Source: Kosakonia quasisacchari
Lineage (GTDB): Bacteria; Pseudomonadota; Gammaproteobacteria; Enterobacterales; Enterobacteriaceae
NCBI RefSeq assembly: GCF_004331415.1
Contig: NZ_SJOP01000004.1
Span: forward strand, 186,001-250,000
Length of the DNA: 64,000 nucleotides
Reading direction: 5' to 3'
The notes under the pieces are model-generated. The model was not told the origin of the DNA. It was given only the letters and a program-made list of their open reading frames with translations, and made no database searches. Positions 22,128 through 32,995 of this stretch are shown piece by piece. The translations under genes and the position numbers were made by a program. Numbering within the stretch: the stretch's first letter is position 1; every line of letters starts with the position of its first letter.

Positions 22128-22895
22128 CTAGAAACGTAGTTTCTTTCGGTTTTCCCCTTCGATAAGGGTGAAATAGGTAGTACGCCCTTTACTTTTTTCT
22201 ACTGCTTTGCTTTTACCTGGTAGTAGAAAAAGGCGCGTAGCGCTGCTGCACTCTGTACCAACTGAAGTGCAACTGCGAATATCTTCGAGAACAATCGTGG
22301 CATTGCCTTTGTTTGTTACCCGAATAACCTCAGGGAGTGACGATTCAACCTGAGTATTAAAAATCGGTTTCGACGGCTGCACAATAACCAACGTGCCATA
22401 GCCCGCCATTACATTCAGCCCGGCCGTTAATGCCTTTTTACGGTAATCAGCAACTTCTTTACCACTTAACCCGAAACCATCATCCTTTTGCGGAAGAACT
22501 GGGACAAATCGTACACGGTAATATTTTTCGACATTTCGGTCGCCCGGCCACATAAATCTAGCCGACTGAAAGCCGGATGGCGGAATAATCATACGCAGTG
22601 GTGTGACAATGAGTCTTTCTTTTTGCAAAGAATTACCAGAAACTTCTTTAACTGGCGACTCAACAACTTTCCCGCTTTTATGAATATTAACTTCCAACAT
22701 ATCCACCCGGACAAATGCCGTTGACGACCCGGTATTATAAATACGCTTATTAATAGACTGAGATTCAGGTGACATAATGTCATACATGCTTCCTATTCCA
22801 ATTTCAGGAAGCGCAAAAGCTGCAGGCATTTTCAACCCAAAAATAAGAGCCAGAGAAAATGGAGCAATCTTTTTTAATAAATATACGCAATACAT
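22128..22895 (-). CDS. CS1-type fimbrial periplasmic chaperone
   Basis: 255 residues from the ATG at 22895, which opens a signal peptide (LALIFGLKMPAAFALP). The frame is open to 23054, but that extension lacks a ribosome-binding site and crosses the promoter region. It resembles CooB/CfaA chaperones: Ig-like domain 1 with RVDMLEVNIHKSG and PPSGFQSARFMWPG, then YYRVRFVPVLP before domain 2. It should hold pilin subunits in the periplasm until the usher takes them. First gene of the three-gene cluster; 62 bp separate it from the pilin. The ribosome-binding site is weak. Confidence 0.82.
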   Translation of the reverse strand: MYCVYLLKKIAPFSLALIFGLKMPAAFALPEIGIGSMYDIMSPESQSINKRIYNTGSSTAFVRVDMLEVNIHKSGKVVESPVKEVSGNSLQKERLIVTPLRMIIPPSGFQSARFMWPGDRNVEKYYRVRFVPVLPQKDDGFGLSGKEVADYRKKALTAGLNVMAGYGTLVIVQPSKPIFNTQVESSLPEVIRVTNKGNATIVLEDIRSCTSVGTECSSATRLFLLPGKSKAVEKSKGRTTYFTLIEGENRKKLRF

Positions 22896-22916
22896 ATTCG
22901 GTATCCAGACAACGCT

Positions 22917-22945
22917 AAAAACGAGGCAAAGATAATCACGCCTCG
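22917..22945 (-). terminator. Attenuator-like hairpin before the fimbrial chaperone gene
   Basis: On the minus strand CGAGGC and GCCTCG enclose a 12-base loop and are followed directly by TTTTT. It lies between the candidate promoter and the chaperone ATG, 21 bases upstream of the latter, so it could stop transcription before the operon. The stem is only 6 bp, so strength is uncertain. Confidence 0.5.
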
Positions 22946-23025
22946 AAATTAAAGCAACCGAAGAGATGAAGATTAATAAATAATTAAAAACCGAATCTTG
23001 ATCAATTTTACTCCTCAGACCAGTA

Positions 23026-23054
23026 AATAAATTTTTGATAATGACATATGTCAA
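23026..23054 (-). promoter_or_regulatory. Candidate fimbrial operon promoter with overlapping palindrome
   Basis: TTGACA, 17 bp, TTTATT on the minus strand, about 130 bp before the chaperone ATG. The -35 lies within the perfect 12-bp palindrome TGACATATGTCA (23042-23053), which looks like a repressor or activator site. No regulator gene lies nearby. Confidence 0.5.
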
Positions 23055-23220
23055 TGATTTTAAAGATTAATATGAAATTAATGCGTTTTTATCTTGCCCT
23101 TTAACTAGCCATTGTTAATGGCTAGCAGGATAGCGCCTTGCTCAGGACGATTTTCTTGTATTAATCGTAGAATTAATAAGTTGTGAAGCAATTACCTTCT
23201 GAATACATAGAAAGGATTTG
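23055..23220. other. AT-rich spacer with two dyads upstream of the fimbrial promoter
   Basis: No credible gene. CTAGCCATT/AATGGCTAG around GTT at 23105-23125 is a perfect 9-bp dyad without a T run. TATTAAT/ATTAATA at 23159-23178 is a second, AT-rich one. Either could bind a regulator; nothing identifies which. Confidence 0.4.
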
Positions 23221-23227
23221 AGGTTTG

Positions 23228-23332
23228 AGGTTGAAGGTTGAAGGTTGAAGGTTGAAGGTTGAAGGTTGAAGGTTGAAGGTTGAAGGTTGAAGGTTGAAGG
23301 TTGAAGGTTGAAGGTTGAAGGTTGAAGGTTGA
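23228..23332. repeat. Tandem array of 15 identical 7-bp units (AGGTTGA)
   Basis: Fifteen perfect head-to-tail copies of AGGTTGA, flanked on both sides by one degenerate copy AGGTTTG (23221-23227 and 23333-23339). It lies between the leuU terminator and the fimbrial promoter, about 175 bp upstream of the promoter -35. Perfect identity indicates recent expansion by slippage, so copy number is likely to vary among strains. The repeat is open in frames on the minus strand, but those frames run into the tRNA and are not genes. Confidence 0.97.
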
Positions 23333-23370
23333 AGGTTTGGCAATGATCATCAATGGAGTAAATGCGAGGC

Positions 23371-23399
23371 AAAAAAAAGACATCTTGCGATGTCTTTTT
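23371..23399 (-). terminator. leuU terminator
   Basis: AGACATC and GATGTCT around a 4-base loop, followed by eight Ts on the minus strand, 10 bases after the tRNA 3' end. It ends the secG-leuU transcript and insulates the fimbrial cluster. Confidence 0.85.
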
Positions 23400-23408
23400 C
23401 CGGAATAT

Positions 23409-23495
23409 TGGTACCGAGGACGGGACTTGAACCCGTAAGCCCAATCGGGCACTACCACCTCAAGGTAGCGTGTCTACCAATTCCACCACCTCGGC
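23409..23495 (-). tRNA. leuU: tRNA-Leu (GAG)
   Basis: 87 nt including the encoded CCA. It is a class II tRNA with a long variable arm (TGGTAGTGCCCAATCGGGCT); the anticodon loop CTTGAGG gives GAG, reading CUC/CUU. It follows secG by 12 bases and is probably processed from the secG transcript. tRNA genes are common neighbours of inserted DNA, as with the fimbrial cluster beside it. Confidence 0.98.
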
Positions 23496-23507
23496 ACGAC
23501 TTACTTC

Positions 23508-23840
23508 TTAGTGCGGGATATCGCTGCTCGGCTGTGCCGGAGCTACAGGCTGAGTTTGTTCACTCTTCGCCGGTGCGCTCAAATTATCCCACTCGCTTCC
23601 TTTATTGGTTTTATTGCTGTTAATGTTGCCCAGCACAAGGCTAATAATAAAGAACAGAGTTGCCAGCACAGCTGTCGCACGGGTCATGAAGTTACCAGAA
23701 CCACTTGAACCGAACAGCGTACCGGACGCGCCAGCGCCAAAGGAGGCTCCCATGTCAGCGCCTTTACCTTGCTGCAGCATGATCAGGCCTACAAGAGCCA
23801 GCGCCACAATAAGGAAAATAACTAAAAGAGCTTCGTACAT
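23508..23840 (-). CDS. secG: SecG, protein-export membrane subunit
   Basis: 110 residues from the ATG at 23840 (MYEALLVIF), the E. coli start; an ATG two codons upstream is less likely given the AGG spacing. Two membrane helices (about 3-22 and 53-72) flank a Gly/Ser-rich loop (GKGADMGASFGAGASGTLFGSSGSG). A polar Pro/Gln-rich tail follows. SecG assists SecA-driven translocation in the SecYEG channel. leuU follows immediately. Confidence 0.97.
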   Translation of the reverse strand: MYEALLVIFLIVALALVGLIMLQQGKGADMGASFGAGASGTLFGSSGSGNFMTRATAVLATLFFIISLVLGNINSNKTNKGSEWDNLSAPAKSEQTQPVAPAQPSSDIPH

Positions 23841-24023
23841 AATCAACCTGTTCCTTGCGGGGTTGCCGCAGCCAATGCTTCAAACCAATAAAAGTGGGAT
23901 ATTTATTGCTTTCCCACTGAAGCGGGTGTGAATACTAACCAAAGCGAATGACCTTCGCAAGGGCAATTTAAGTGCATTTCATCAAGTGCGGAAAAAAACA
24001 GCAAAATTGCGATCTCTGGCTAC

Positions 24024-24050
24024 TAAAAAGAGGCAATAGCCGCCTTTTTA
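24024..24050 (-). terminator. glmM terminator
   Basis: AAAAAGGC and GCCTCTTTTT form a short hairpin with a T tract on the minus strand, 14 bases after the glmM stop. Moderate stem strength. Confidence 0.65.
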
Positions 24051-24063
24051 AGCACTTATCGCG

Positions 24064-25404
24064 CTATTTTACAGCCTTAACTGCATCGGCAATGCGATTC
24101 GCGAGCGATGTCACTTGCGCCTCGTCTTCCCCTTCTACCATGACGCGAATTAACGGCTCAGTACCGGATTTACGCAATAGCACACGACCGCGGCCAGCCA
24201 GTGTCGCTTCCACTTCTGCCGTCACCGTTTTGACCGTCTCGTCTTCCAGCGGATCGCCAATGCCTGCAGTAAAACGCACGTTCACCAGCACCTGCGGGAA
24301 CATCTTCATGCCGCTGCATAAATCATGCAAAGACATGTGGTTACGTACCATTGCAGCAACCACCTGCAAACCGGCCACGATACCGTCTCCGGTCGTCGTT
24401 TTATCCAGCAAAATCACATGACCGGAGTTTTCAGCGCCGATGCGCCAGCCCTTCTCCTGCATTTTTTCCAGCACATAACGGTCGCCCACTTTCGCGCGAG
24501 CAAAGGGTATGCCCAGTTGCTTAAGCGCCAGTTCAAGCCCCATATTGCTCATGAGAGTGCCAACTGCGCCACCGCGCAGCTGCCCCTGGCGCAGCCCCTC
24601 GCGGGCAATGATATACATGATTTGATCGCCATCGACCTTGTTACCTTCGTGATCGACCATGATGACGCGGTCACCGTCACCATCAAAGGCAATGCCCAAA
24701 TCGGCTTTCTCAACCAGAACGCGCTGCTGCAGCGCGGCCACATCCGTCGCGCCACATTTTTCGTTGATGTTCACGCCATCCGGATCACACCCGATAGCAA
24801 TAACCTTCGCTCCCAGTTCGCGAAAAACACTCGGTGCAATGTGGTAAGTCGCACCATTAGCGCAATCAACCACGATTTTTAACCCATTCAGGCTCAGTTC
24901 ATTCGGAAACGTCGCCTTGCAAAACTCAATATAACGTCCAGCGGCATCAACAATACGACTGGCCTTACCCAGCTCGGCGGAGTCGACGCAGGTAAGCTCT
25001 TTTTCCATCTCGGCTTCAATCGCCTCTTCTACTGCATCCGGCAGTTTTGTGCCGTCAATAGAGAAGAATTTGATGCCATTGTCATAGAAAGGATTATGCG
25101 AAGCCGAAATCACGATTCCCGCTTCTGCTCGGAATGTGCGCGTGAGATAGGCTACCGCCGGCGTTGGCATTGGTCCGGTAAAGGACGCGGAAAGACCAGC
25201 CGCCGCAAGACCGGCCTCCAGAGCGGATTCCAGCATGTAACCCGAAATGCGGGTGTCTTTACCAATGATGATTTTACGCGATCCATGGCGCGCCAGTACT
25301 TTCCCGGCAGCCCAGCCCAGCTTTAGTACAAAATCTGGGGTGATCGGTGCGTCGCCCACACGGCCGCGAATACCATCAGTGCCAAAATATTTACGATTAC
25401 TCAT
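24064..25404 (-). CDS. glmM: GlmM, phosphoglucosamine mutase
   Basis: 446 residues. The phosphoserine loop [10 protein letters not shown] places the catalytic Ser at 102; the metal-binding DGDGDR motif lies near 241-246 and the C-terminal phosphate site [15 protein letters not shown] near 410. It converts glucosamine-6-phosphate to glucosamine-1-phosphate for peptidoglycan and LPS precursors. Its start overlaps the folP stop by 8 bases, so the two are translated together. Confidence 0.98.
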   Translation of the reverse strand: MSNRKYFGTDGIRGRVGDAPITPDFVLKLGWAAGKVLARHGSRKIIIGKDTRISGYMLESALEAGLAAAGLSASFTGPMPTPAVAYLTRTFRAEAGIVISASHNPFYDNGIKFFSIDGTKLPDAVEEAIEAEMEKELTCVDSAELGKASRIVDAAGRYIEFCKATFPNELSLNGLKIVVDCANGATYHIAPSVFRELGAKVIAIGCDPDGVNINEKCGATDVAALQQRVLVEKADLGIAFDGDGDRVIMVDHEGNKVDGDQIMYIIAREGLRQGQLRGGAVGTLMSNMGLELALKQLGIPFARAKVGDRYVLEKMQEKGWRIGAENSGHVILLDKTTTGDGIVAGLQVVAAMVRNHMSLHDLCSGMKMFPQVLVNVRFTAGIGDPLEDETVKTVTAEVEATLAGRGRVLLRKSGTEPLIRVMVEGEDEAQVTSLANRIADAVKAVK

Positions 25405-26245
25405 AGCGTTTGTTTTCCTTCGCTGACAGCGTGGCTTCCACCACCCGCATAGCTTCTACTGTTTCTTTTACATCGTGAACACGAATAATGTGTGCGCCTT
25501 GCATTGCCGCGATCACTGCGCAAGCCAGACTACCGCTTAACCGCTCGGAGGGGCCGACATTAAGTAGCTGGCCGACCATCGATTTACGCGACATTCCGAC
25601 CAACAGAGGTAATCCAAAATGATGAAACTCAGCCAGGCGGGTAAGCAATTCATAATTGTGGGACAGATTTTTACCGAAACCGAATCCCGGGTCGAGCAAC
25701 AATTTCTCTTTTGAGATCCCAGCCTGTTCGCATCGTGCTATATGCTCGATAAAAAAGTGATTCACATCGGCAAACACATCATCATATTTCGGCGCTTCCT
25801 GCATGGTTTTTGGCTGGCCTTGCATATGCATCAGGCAAACCGGCAGTCCGGTTTGTGCAGCAGCTTCCAGCGCGCCCGGTTCTGTTAATGAGCGGATATC
25901 ATTAATGATGTGTGCACCTACTCGCGCTGATTCGCGAATGACTTCAGGTTTAGATGTGTCGACGGAAATCCATACCTCAAAACGCTGTGCGATGGCTTCA
26001 ACGACCGGGATTACGCGTTCAAGTTCCTCTTCTACGCTAACATCGACCGCCCCAGGACGCGTCGATTCCCCACCGATATCCACAATTGTCGCCCCCGCAT
26101 TGATCATCAGGTTCGCGTGCTTCACCGCCTCGATCAATGTGTTATGTGCACCACCATCAGAAAAAGAATCCGGCGTTACATTGAGGATGCCCATTACATG
26201 GGGGTGAGACAAATCCAGTGTTGAGCCCTGAGCATGGAGTTTCAT
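25397..26245 (-). CDS. folP: FolP, dihydropteroate synthase
   Basis: 282 residues, as in E. coli. Pterin-binding signature [14 protein letters not shown] at 19-32, then GGESTRPGA near 59 and [11 protein letters not shown] near 183. It condenses p-aminobenzoate with the dihydropterin pyrophosphate to make dihydropteroate and is the target of sulfonamides. It lies about 100 bp after ftsH, with a terminator between, and overlaps glmM. Confidence 0.98.
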   Translation of the reverse strand: MKLHAQGSTLDLSHPHVMGILNVTPDSFSDGGAHNTLIEAVKHANLMINAGATIVDIGGESTRPGAVDVSVEEELERVIPVVEAIAQRFEVWISVDTSKPEVIRESARVGAHIINDIRSLTEPGALEAAAQTGLPVCLMHMQGQPKTMQEAPKYDDVFADVNHFFIEHIARCEQAGISKEKLLLDPGFGFGKNLSHNYELLTRLAEFHHFGLPLLVGMSRKSMVGQLLNVGPSERLSGSLACAVIAAMQGAHIIRVHDVKETVEAMRVVEATLSAKENKRYE

Positions 26246-26286
26246 GACTAAAAATCCCTGAGGTTGTGGCGATTAGAAATTAAAAG

Positions 26287-26315
26287 AAAAACCCCGGAGC
26301 AAGCCCCGGGGTTTT
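26287..26315 (-). terminator. ftsH terminator
   Basis: AAAACCCCGG pairs with CCGGGGTTTT across a short loop; T runs flank both sides, so it works on either strand. It lies 30 bases after the ftsH stop and before folP. Confidence 0.82.
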
Positions 26316-26344
26316 CATTAAAAGCAGATCATCAGCGCAAATAC

Positions 26345-28276
26345 TTATTTGTCGCCCAGCTGTTCTGACATGGTATTGCCCGGGTTTGGCGTACGCGGTT
26401 CATCAACCGGACGCGGCGCTCGCGGCGTACCATTATTGTCAGAGTTGTTCGCACCAGGTTCTTCCCAACCTGCTGGCGGACGAACATCACGACGTGACAT
26501 CAAGTCATCAATCTGCGGTGCATCGATGGTCTCATATTTCATCAGAGCATCTTTCATCGCATGCAGAATATCCATATTCTCATTGAGCAGTTGACGTGCG
26601 CGATTGTAGTTACGTTCAATAAGCAATTTCACTTCCTGGTCGATGATTCGTGCGGTTTCATCGGACATATGTTTCGCTTTTGCAACGCTACGGCCCAGGA
26701 AAACTTCGCCTTCCTCTTCCGCATAAAGCAGCGGACCGAGTTTGTCGGAGAAGCCCCACTGGGTGACCATGTTACGCGCCAGGTTAGTCGCGACTTTAAT
26801 ATCGTTCGACGCACCGGTAGAAACATGTTCAACACCGTAAATGATCTCTTCTGCCAGACGACCACCGTACAGCGTTGAAATCTGACTTTCCAGTTTCTGA
26901 CGGCTGGCGCTAATCGCATCACCTTCCGGCAGGAAGAACGTCACACCCAGCGCACGGCCGCGCGGAATAATCGTCACTTTATGCACCGGATCGTGTTCCG
27001 GTACCAGACGACCAATAATCGCATGACCTGCTTCGTGGTATGCCGTGGACTCTTTCTGCGCTTCGGTCATCACCATGGAGCGGCGTTCAGCACCCATCAT
27101 GATTTTGTCTTTCGCTTTTTCAAACTCGACCATCGACACGACGCGTTTGTTACCACGAGCGGCAAACAGCGCAGCTTCGTTGACCAGGTTCGCCAGATCG
27201 GCACCGGAGAAGCCTGGCGTCCCGCGCGCGATGATTGCAGCATCAACATCCGGCGACAGCGGCACACGGCGCATATGGACTTTCAGGATCTGTTCACGGC
27301 CGCGAACATCCGGCAGACCGACAACAACCTGGCGGTCAAAACGCCCCGGGCGCAACAAAGCAGGGTCGAGTACGTCAGGACGGTTAGTCGCGGCAATAAC
27401 GATAATACCTTCGTTGCCTTCGAAACCATCCATCTCAACTAGCATCTGGTTCAGCGTCTGTTCACGCTCATCATGACCACCGCCAAGACCCGCGCCACGC
27501 TGGCGGCCTACGGCGTCGATTTCATCGATGAAGATAATGCACGGCGCTGCTTTCTTCGCTTGCTCGAACATGTCACGCACACGAGATGCACCAACACCAA
27601 CGAACATTTCTACAAAGTCAGAACCGGAAATGGTGAAGAACGGCACTTTCGCTTCACCGGCGATCGCTTTCGCCAGCAGCGTTTTACCCGTACCCGGAGG
27701 ACCGACCATCAGGACGCCTTTCGGGATTTTACCGCCCAGTTTCTGGAAACGGCTCGGCTCACGCAGATATTCAACCAGCTCGCCAACTTCTTCTTTTGCT
27801 TCGTCGCAACCGGCAACGTCAGCGAAAGTCGTTTTGATCTGATCTTCCGTAAGCATACGCGCCTTGCTCTTGCCGAACGACATGGCACCTTTGCCACCGC
27901 CGCCCTGCATCTGACGCATAAAGAAAATCCAGACCCCAATCAGCAGCAGCATCGGGAACCAGGAAATGAAGATAGTCGTCAGCACGCTCTGCTCTTCAGG
28001 CGGTTCACCTACAACCTTGACGTTTTTCGTCACCAGGTTGTCGAGCAGTTTCGGATCCTGGACCGGGATGTAAGTCGTGTAACGGTTACTATCTTTCTTG
28101 GTAACGTTGATCTCACGTCCGTTGATACGCGCTTCGCGAACCTGGTCCTGGTTGACCTCTTGCAGGAAGGTAGAATAGTCCACCTTACGGCTATTCGACT
28201 CGCTGGGCCCAAAGCTCTGGAATACTGACATCAGCACGACGGCAATGACCAGCCAGAGTATTAGGTTTTTCGCCAT
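26345..28276 (-). CDS. ftsH: FtsH, membrane-bound ATP-dependent zinc protease
   Basis: 643 residues from the ATG at 28276 (MAKNLILW), the start used in E. coli. A TTG three codons upstream (28285) has the better-spaced GAGG, so the start is not fully settled. Two N-terminal membrane helices surround a periplasmic domain, followed by AAA+ motifs GPPGTGKT near 192 and [11 protein letters not shown] near 246, and zinc site HEAGH near 414. It degrades membrane proteins, sigma-32 and LpxC. It is in an operon with rlmE. Confidence 0.98.
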   Translation of the reverse strand: MAKNLILWLVIAVVLMSVFQSFGPSESNSRKVDYSTFLQEVNQDQVREARINGREINVTKKDSNRYTTYIPVQDPKLLDNLVTKNVKVVGEPPEEQSVLTTIFISWFPMLLLIGVWIFFMRQMQGGGGKGAMSFGKSKARMLTEDQIKTTFADVAGCDEAKEEVGELVEYLREPSRFQKLGGKIPKGVLMVGPPGTGKTLLAKAIAGEAKVPFFTISGSDFVEMFVGVGASRVRDMFEQAKKAAPCIIFIDEIDAVGRQRGAGLGGGHDEREQTLNQMLVEMDGFEGNEGIIVIAATNRPDVLDPALLRPGRFDRQVVVGLPDVRGREQILKVHMRRVPLSPDVDAAIIARGTPGFSGADLANLVNEAALFAARGNKRVVSMVEFEKAKDKIMMGAERRSMVMTEAQKESTAYHEAGHAIIGRLVPEHDPVHKVTIIPRGRALGVTFFLPEGDAISASRQKLESQISTLYGGRLAEEIIYGVEHVSTGASNDIKVATNLARNMVTQWGFSDKLGPLLYAEEEGEVFLGRSVAKAKHMSDETARIIDQEVKLLIERNYNRARQLLNENMDILHAMKDALMKYETIDAPQIDDLMSRRDVRPPAGWEEPGANNSDNNGTPRAPRPVDEPRTPNPGNTMSEQLGDK

Positions 28277-28378
28277 GTCACTCAAGGGATTAACCTCATA
28301 TTACAACTGTGTTAAAAACAGCGTCAGGATACAACATAACCCATCTCTTTCAAACCAAAGGCCGAAATCGACGGGGTA

Positions 28379-29005
28379 TCATTTTCGCCCGGTCGCTACA
28401 ATATACACTTCACGTGAACGCGCACGTGAAGAGTCCGGTTTACGCACTTTAACCTTCGTAAACAGGGAGCGAATTTCGGTGAGATACTCATCGAAACCTT
28501 CGCCCTGGAACACCTTCACTAAAAAACTTCCGCCCGGCGCCAACACATCACGGCACATCTCCAGCGCCAGCTCCACAAGATACATGGAACGGGGGATATC
28601 AACAGCAGGCGTGCCGCTCATATTCGGTGCCATATCTGACATGACAACCTGAACTTTACTGTCGCCAACGCGATCCAGTAACGCTTTCAGAACTAATTCA
28701 TCACGAAAATCGCCCTGAAGGAAGTCCACACCAACGATTGGATCCATCGGTAAAAGATCGCAAGCGATGATACGTCCGTTGCCACCAATCTGTGTGACCG
28801 CATATTGCGACCATCCACCTGGGGCAGCGCCCAGATCGACAACCGTCATACCCGGCTTAAAAAGTTTGTCACTTTGCTGTATTTCATCAAGTTTAAACCA
28901 GGCACGGGAACGCAACCCTTTTTTCTGCGCCTGTTGAACATATTTATCGCTAAAGTGTTCCTGAAGCCAGCGGCTCGAGCTGGCAGAACGCTTTTTACCT
29001 GTCAT
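28379..29005 (-). CDS. rlmE: RlmE, 23S rRNA U2552 2'-O-ribose methyltransferase
   Basis: 208 residues, one shorter at the C-terminus than E. coli. The SAM-binding motif [13 protein letters not shown] is near 55-67, and the catalytic K38-D124-K164-E199 tetrad is complete. It methylates U2552 in the ribosomal A loop, late in 50S assembly, and is a heat-shock protein in E. coli. ftsH follows by about 100 bp. A sigma-32-like promoter lies upstream. Confidence 0.97.
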   Translation of the reverse strand: MTGKKRSASSSRWLQEHFSDKYVQQAQKKGLRSRAWFKLDEIQQSDKLFKPGMTVVDLGAAPGGWSQYAVTQIGGNGRIIACDLLPMDPIVGVDFLQGDFRDELVLKALLDRVGDSKVQVVMSDMAPNMSGTPAVDIPRSMYLVELALEMCRDVLAPGGSFLVKVFQGEGFDEYLTEIRSLFTKVKVRKPDSSRARSREVYIVATGRK

Positions 29006-29057
29006 TTAACTTTCCATCTGGGTTCATCGTCGACATCGAGAAATTTCGACGCGCAAT

Positions 29058-29087
29058 TTGGCGATATAGTGGAGATGGCGGTAGAAT
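29058..29087 (+). promoter_or_regulatory. Possible yhbY promoter
   Basis: TTGGCG, 18 bp, TAGAAT on the plus strand, with the -10 about 35 bp before the yhbY ATG. It overlaps the divergent rlmE promoter. The spacing is slightly long. Confidence 0.35.
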
Positions 29088-29101
29088 GACCCGTTTTCAA
29101 T
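29073..29101 (-). promoter_or_regulatory. Sigma-32-like heat-shock promoter of rlmE-ftsH
   Basis: ATTGAAA, 13 bp, CCGCCATCT on the minus strand resembles the sigma-32 pattern CTTGAAA-N11-16-CCCCATNT. The rlmE-ftsH operon is known to be heat-shock controlled in E. coli. It lies about 70 bp before the rlmE ATG. Confidence 0.45.
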
Positions 29102-29123
29102 CCCAACGTAAGCAAAATATACG

Positions 29124-29417
29124 ATGAATCTGAGTACTAAACAAAAACAGCACCTGAAAGGTCTGGCACATCCGCTCAAGCCAGTAGTTATGCTTGGCAA
29201 TAATGGTTTGACCGAAGGGGTACTGGCCGAGATTGAACAAGCGCTAGAGCACCATGAACTTATCAAGGTGAAGATCGCCTCTGAAGACAGAGAAACTAAG
29301 ACCTTGATCGTGGAAGCTATCGTTCGCGAAACCGGCGCCTGCAATGTACAGGTCATCGGTAAAACGCTGGTGCTTTATCGCCCAACCGCAGAGCGTAAAA
29401 TTCCACTGCCACGCTAA
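29124..29417 (+). CDS. yhbY: YhbY, CRM-domain RNA-binding protein
   Basis: 97 residues, as in E. coli; the whole protein is one CRM domain. The family's GNNGLTEGVLAEIEQAL segment (25-41), carrying the GxxG RNA-binding loop, and the KVKIASEDRET strand are present. YhbY associates with pre-50S ribosomal particles. It is divergent from rlmE, which also acts on the 50S subunit. Confidence 0.96.
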   Translation: MNLSTKQKQHLKGLAHPLKPVVMLGNNGLTEGVLAEIEQALEHHELIKVKIASEDRETKTLIVEAIVRETGACNVQVIGKTLVLYRPTAERKIPLPR

Positions 29418-29503
29418 GGATATCCTGAATTGAACACAAAATCTGTGTAAAACGAGGGGTTTCCGCCAGCAGACGTGCAAAATGCCACGCTCCTGGAATT
29501 CAT

Positions 29504-29527
29504 AAAAGGCCGCAGTGCGGCCTTTTT
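29504..29527. terminator. Bidirectional terminator between yhbY and greA
   Basis: AAAAGGCCGC and GCGGCCTTTTT around AGT give T runs on both strands; it serves convergent yhbY (plus) and greA (minus). Confidence 0.88.
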
Positions 29528-29569
29528 CTTTTCTTTACAATCCGTCAACAATCGACGCGAATGCAAACA

Positions 29570-30046
29570 TCAAAGATATTCCACTTTGATAATTTCGTAT
29601 TCCACTTCGCCGCCCGGCGTGCGAATCACCACCACATCGTCTTGTTCTTTACCTACCAGGCCGCGGGCAATAGGTGAATTGACTGAAATCAGGTTCTGTT
29701 TAAAGTCGGCTTCATCATCGCCAACAATGCGATAAGTCTGCTCTTCGTCATTATCGAGGTTCAATACCGTGACGGTGGAGCCAAAAATGACACGACCGCT
29801 TTTCGGCATTTTAGAAATGTCGATTACCTGCGCATTAGACAGTTTTGCTTCGATATCTTTAATTCGCCCTTCGCAGAAACCCTGCTGCTCGCGCGCTGCG
29901 TGATATTCCGCATTTTCTTTCAGATCGCCATGTTCGCGGGCATCCGCGATGGCGGCGATAATTTCAGGGCGACGAACGGATTTCAGAAACTCCAGTTCTT
30001 CGCGCAATTTTTCGGCACCACGTAAGGTCATCGGAATAGCTTGCAT
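29570..30046 (-). CDS. greA: GreA, transcript cleavage factor
   Basis: 158 residues from the ATG at 30046, preceded by AGAGG; the frame is open upstream but that part is leader. N-terminal coiled coil (1-75) with the acidic tip [19 protein letters not shown] (about 35-53), which enters the RNA polymerase secondary channel. A C-terminal FKBP-like domain ends [14 protein letters not shown]. It rescues backtracked polymerase by stimulating transcript cleavage. The GraL-type leader RNA and terminator lie upstream. Confidence 0.98.
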   Translation of the reverse strand: MQAIPMTLRGAEKLREELEFLKSVRRPEIIAAIADAREHGDLKENAEYHAAREQQGFCEGRIKDIEAKLSNAQVIDISKMPKSGRVIFGSTVTVLNLDNDEEQTYRIVGDDEADFKQNLISVNSPIARGLVGKEQDDVVVIRTPGGEVEYEIIKVEYL

Positions 30047-30139
30047 TGTTATACCTCTTGAACATTCCTGTAGGGAGCGGTAACCCACCCCATCTGATCT
30101 ACCTCCCCCGTACACCGGCATATACCGTCGGGCAGGAGC

Positions 30140-30193
30140 AAAAGAAAACTGACCCGGGGACAAAGCCCCAGGTCAGCGCAATTTTTCAATTTG
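30140..30193 (-). ncRNA. graL: GraL-like leader RNA of greA
   Basis: The minus-strand leader contains TGACCTGGGGC pairing with GTCCCCGGGTCA followed by TTTTCTTTT (30140-30176), a strong intrinsic terminator about 95 bases before greA. With the promoter at 30200-30228, transcripts would end as RNAs of roughly 50 nt. E. coli makes just such a set of short RNAs, GraL, from the greA leader. The 5' end is estimated from the -10. Confidence 0.7.
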
Positions 30194-30199
30194 ATACGT

Positions 30200-30228
30200 A
30201 TTTTACCCGGAAGTTCACTATGGGTCAT
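30200..30228 (-). promoter_or_regulatory. greA/GraL promoter
   Basis: ATGACC, 17 bp, TAAAAT on the minus strand, at the distance expected for a ~50-nt leader RNA ending at the terminator at 30140. Confidence 0.5.
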
Positions 30229-30229
30229 C

Positions 30230-30265
30230 GTTTACTTTCCGGGTCGTTGCGCCGTAGTATGACGG
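30230..30265 (+). promoter_or_regulatory. Possible dacB promoter
   Basis: TTTACT, 18 bp, TAGTAT on the plus strand, about 35 bp before the dacB ATG and divergent from the greA promoter. Weak match. Confidence 0.3.
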
Positions 30266-30293
30266 CTTGTTTACTGCTTCCTAGCGCGAGATT

Positions 30294-31727
<1,434 letters not shown>

Positions 31728-31728
31728 C

Positions 31729-31766
31729 AAAAATGCCGGGGAGCGTGTGCTGACCCGGCATTTTGT
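31729..31766. terminator. Bidirectional terminator between dacB and obgE
   Basis: AAAAATGCCGGG pairs with CCCGGCATTTTG across a 13-base loop; T tracts exist on both strands, serving dacB (plus) and obgE (minus). Confidence 0.82.
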
Positions 31767-31804
31767 TGGCGAAACACCCCGTTTAACCGGGAAAATCGCA
31801 GCGA

Positions 31805-32995
<1,191 letters not shown>

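Noticed and set aside
22896..23054. N-terminal extension of the fimbrial chaperone
   Set aside because: The frame is open back to 23054 but would put 53 residues before a good signal peptide and cross the promoter and hairpin.
23142..23458. Open frames encoding repeated FNLQPST across the heptamer array
   Set aside because: A 7-bp repeat without a stop in that orientation is open in all three frames. The frames run into leuU and lack ribosome-binding sites, so they are by-products of the repeat.
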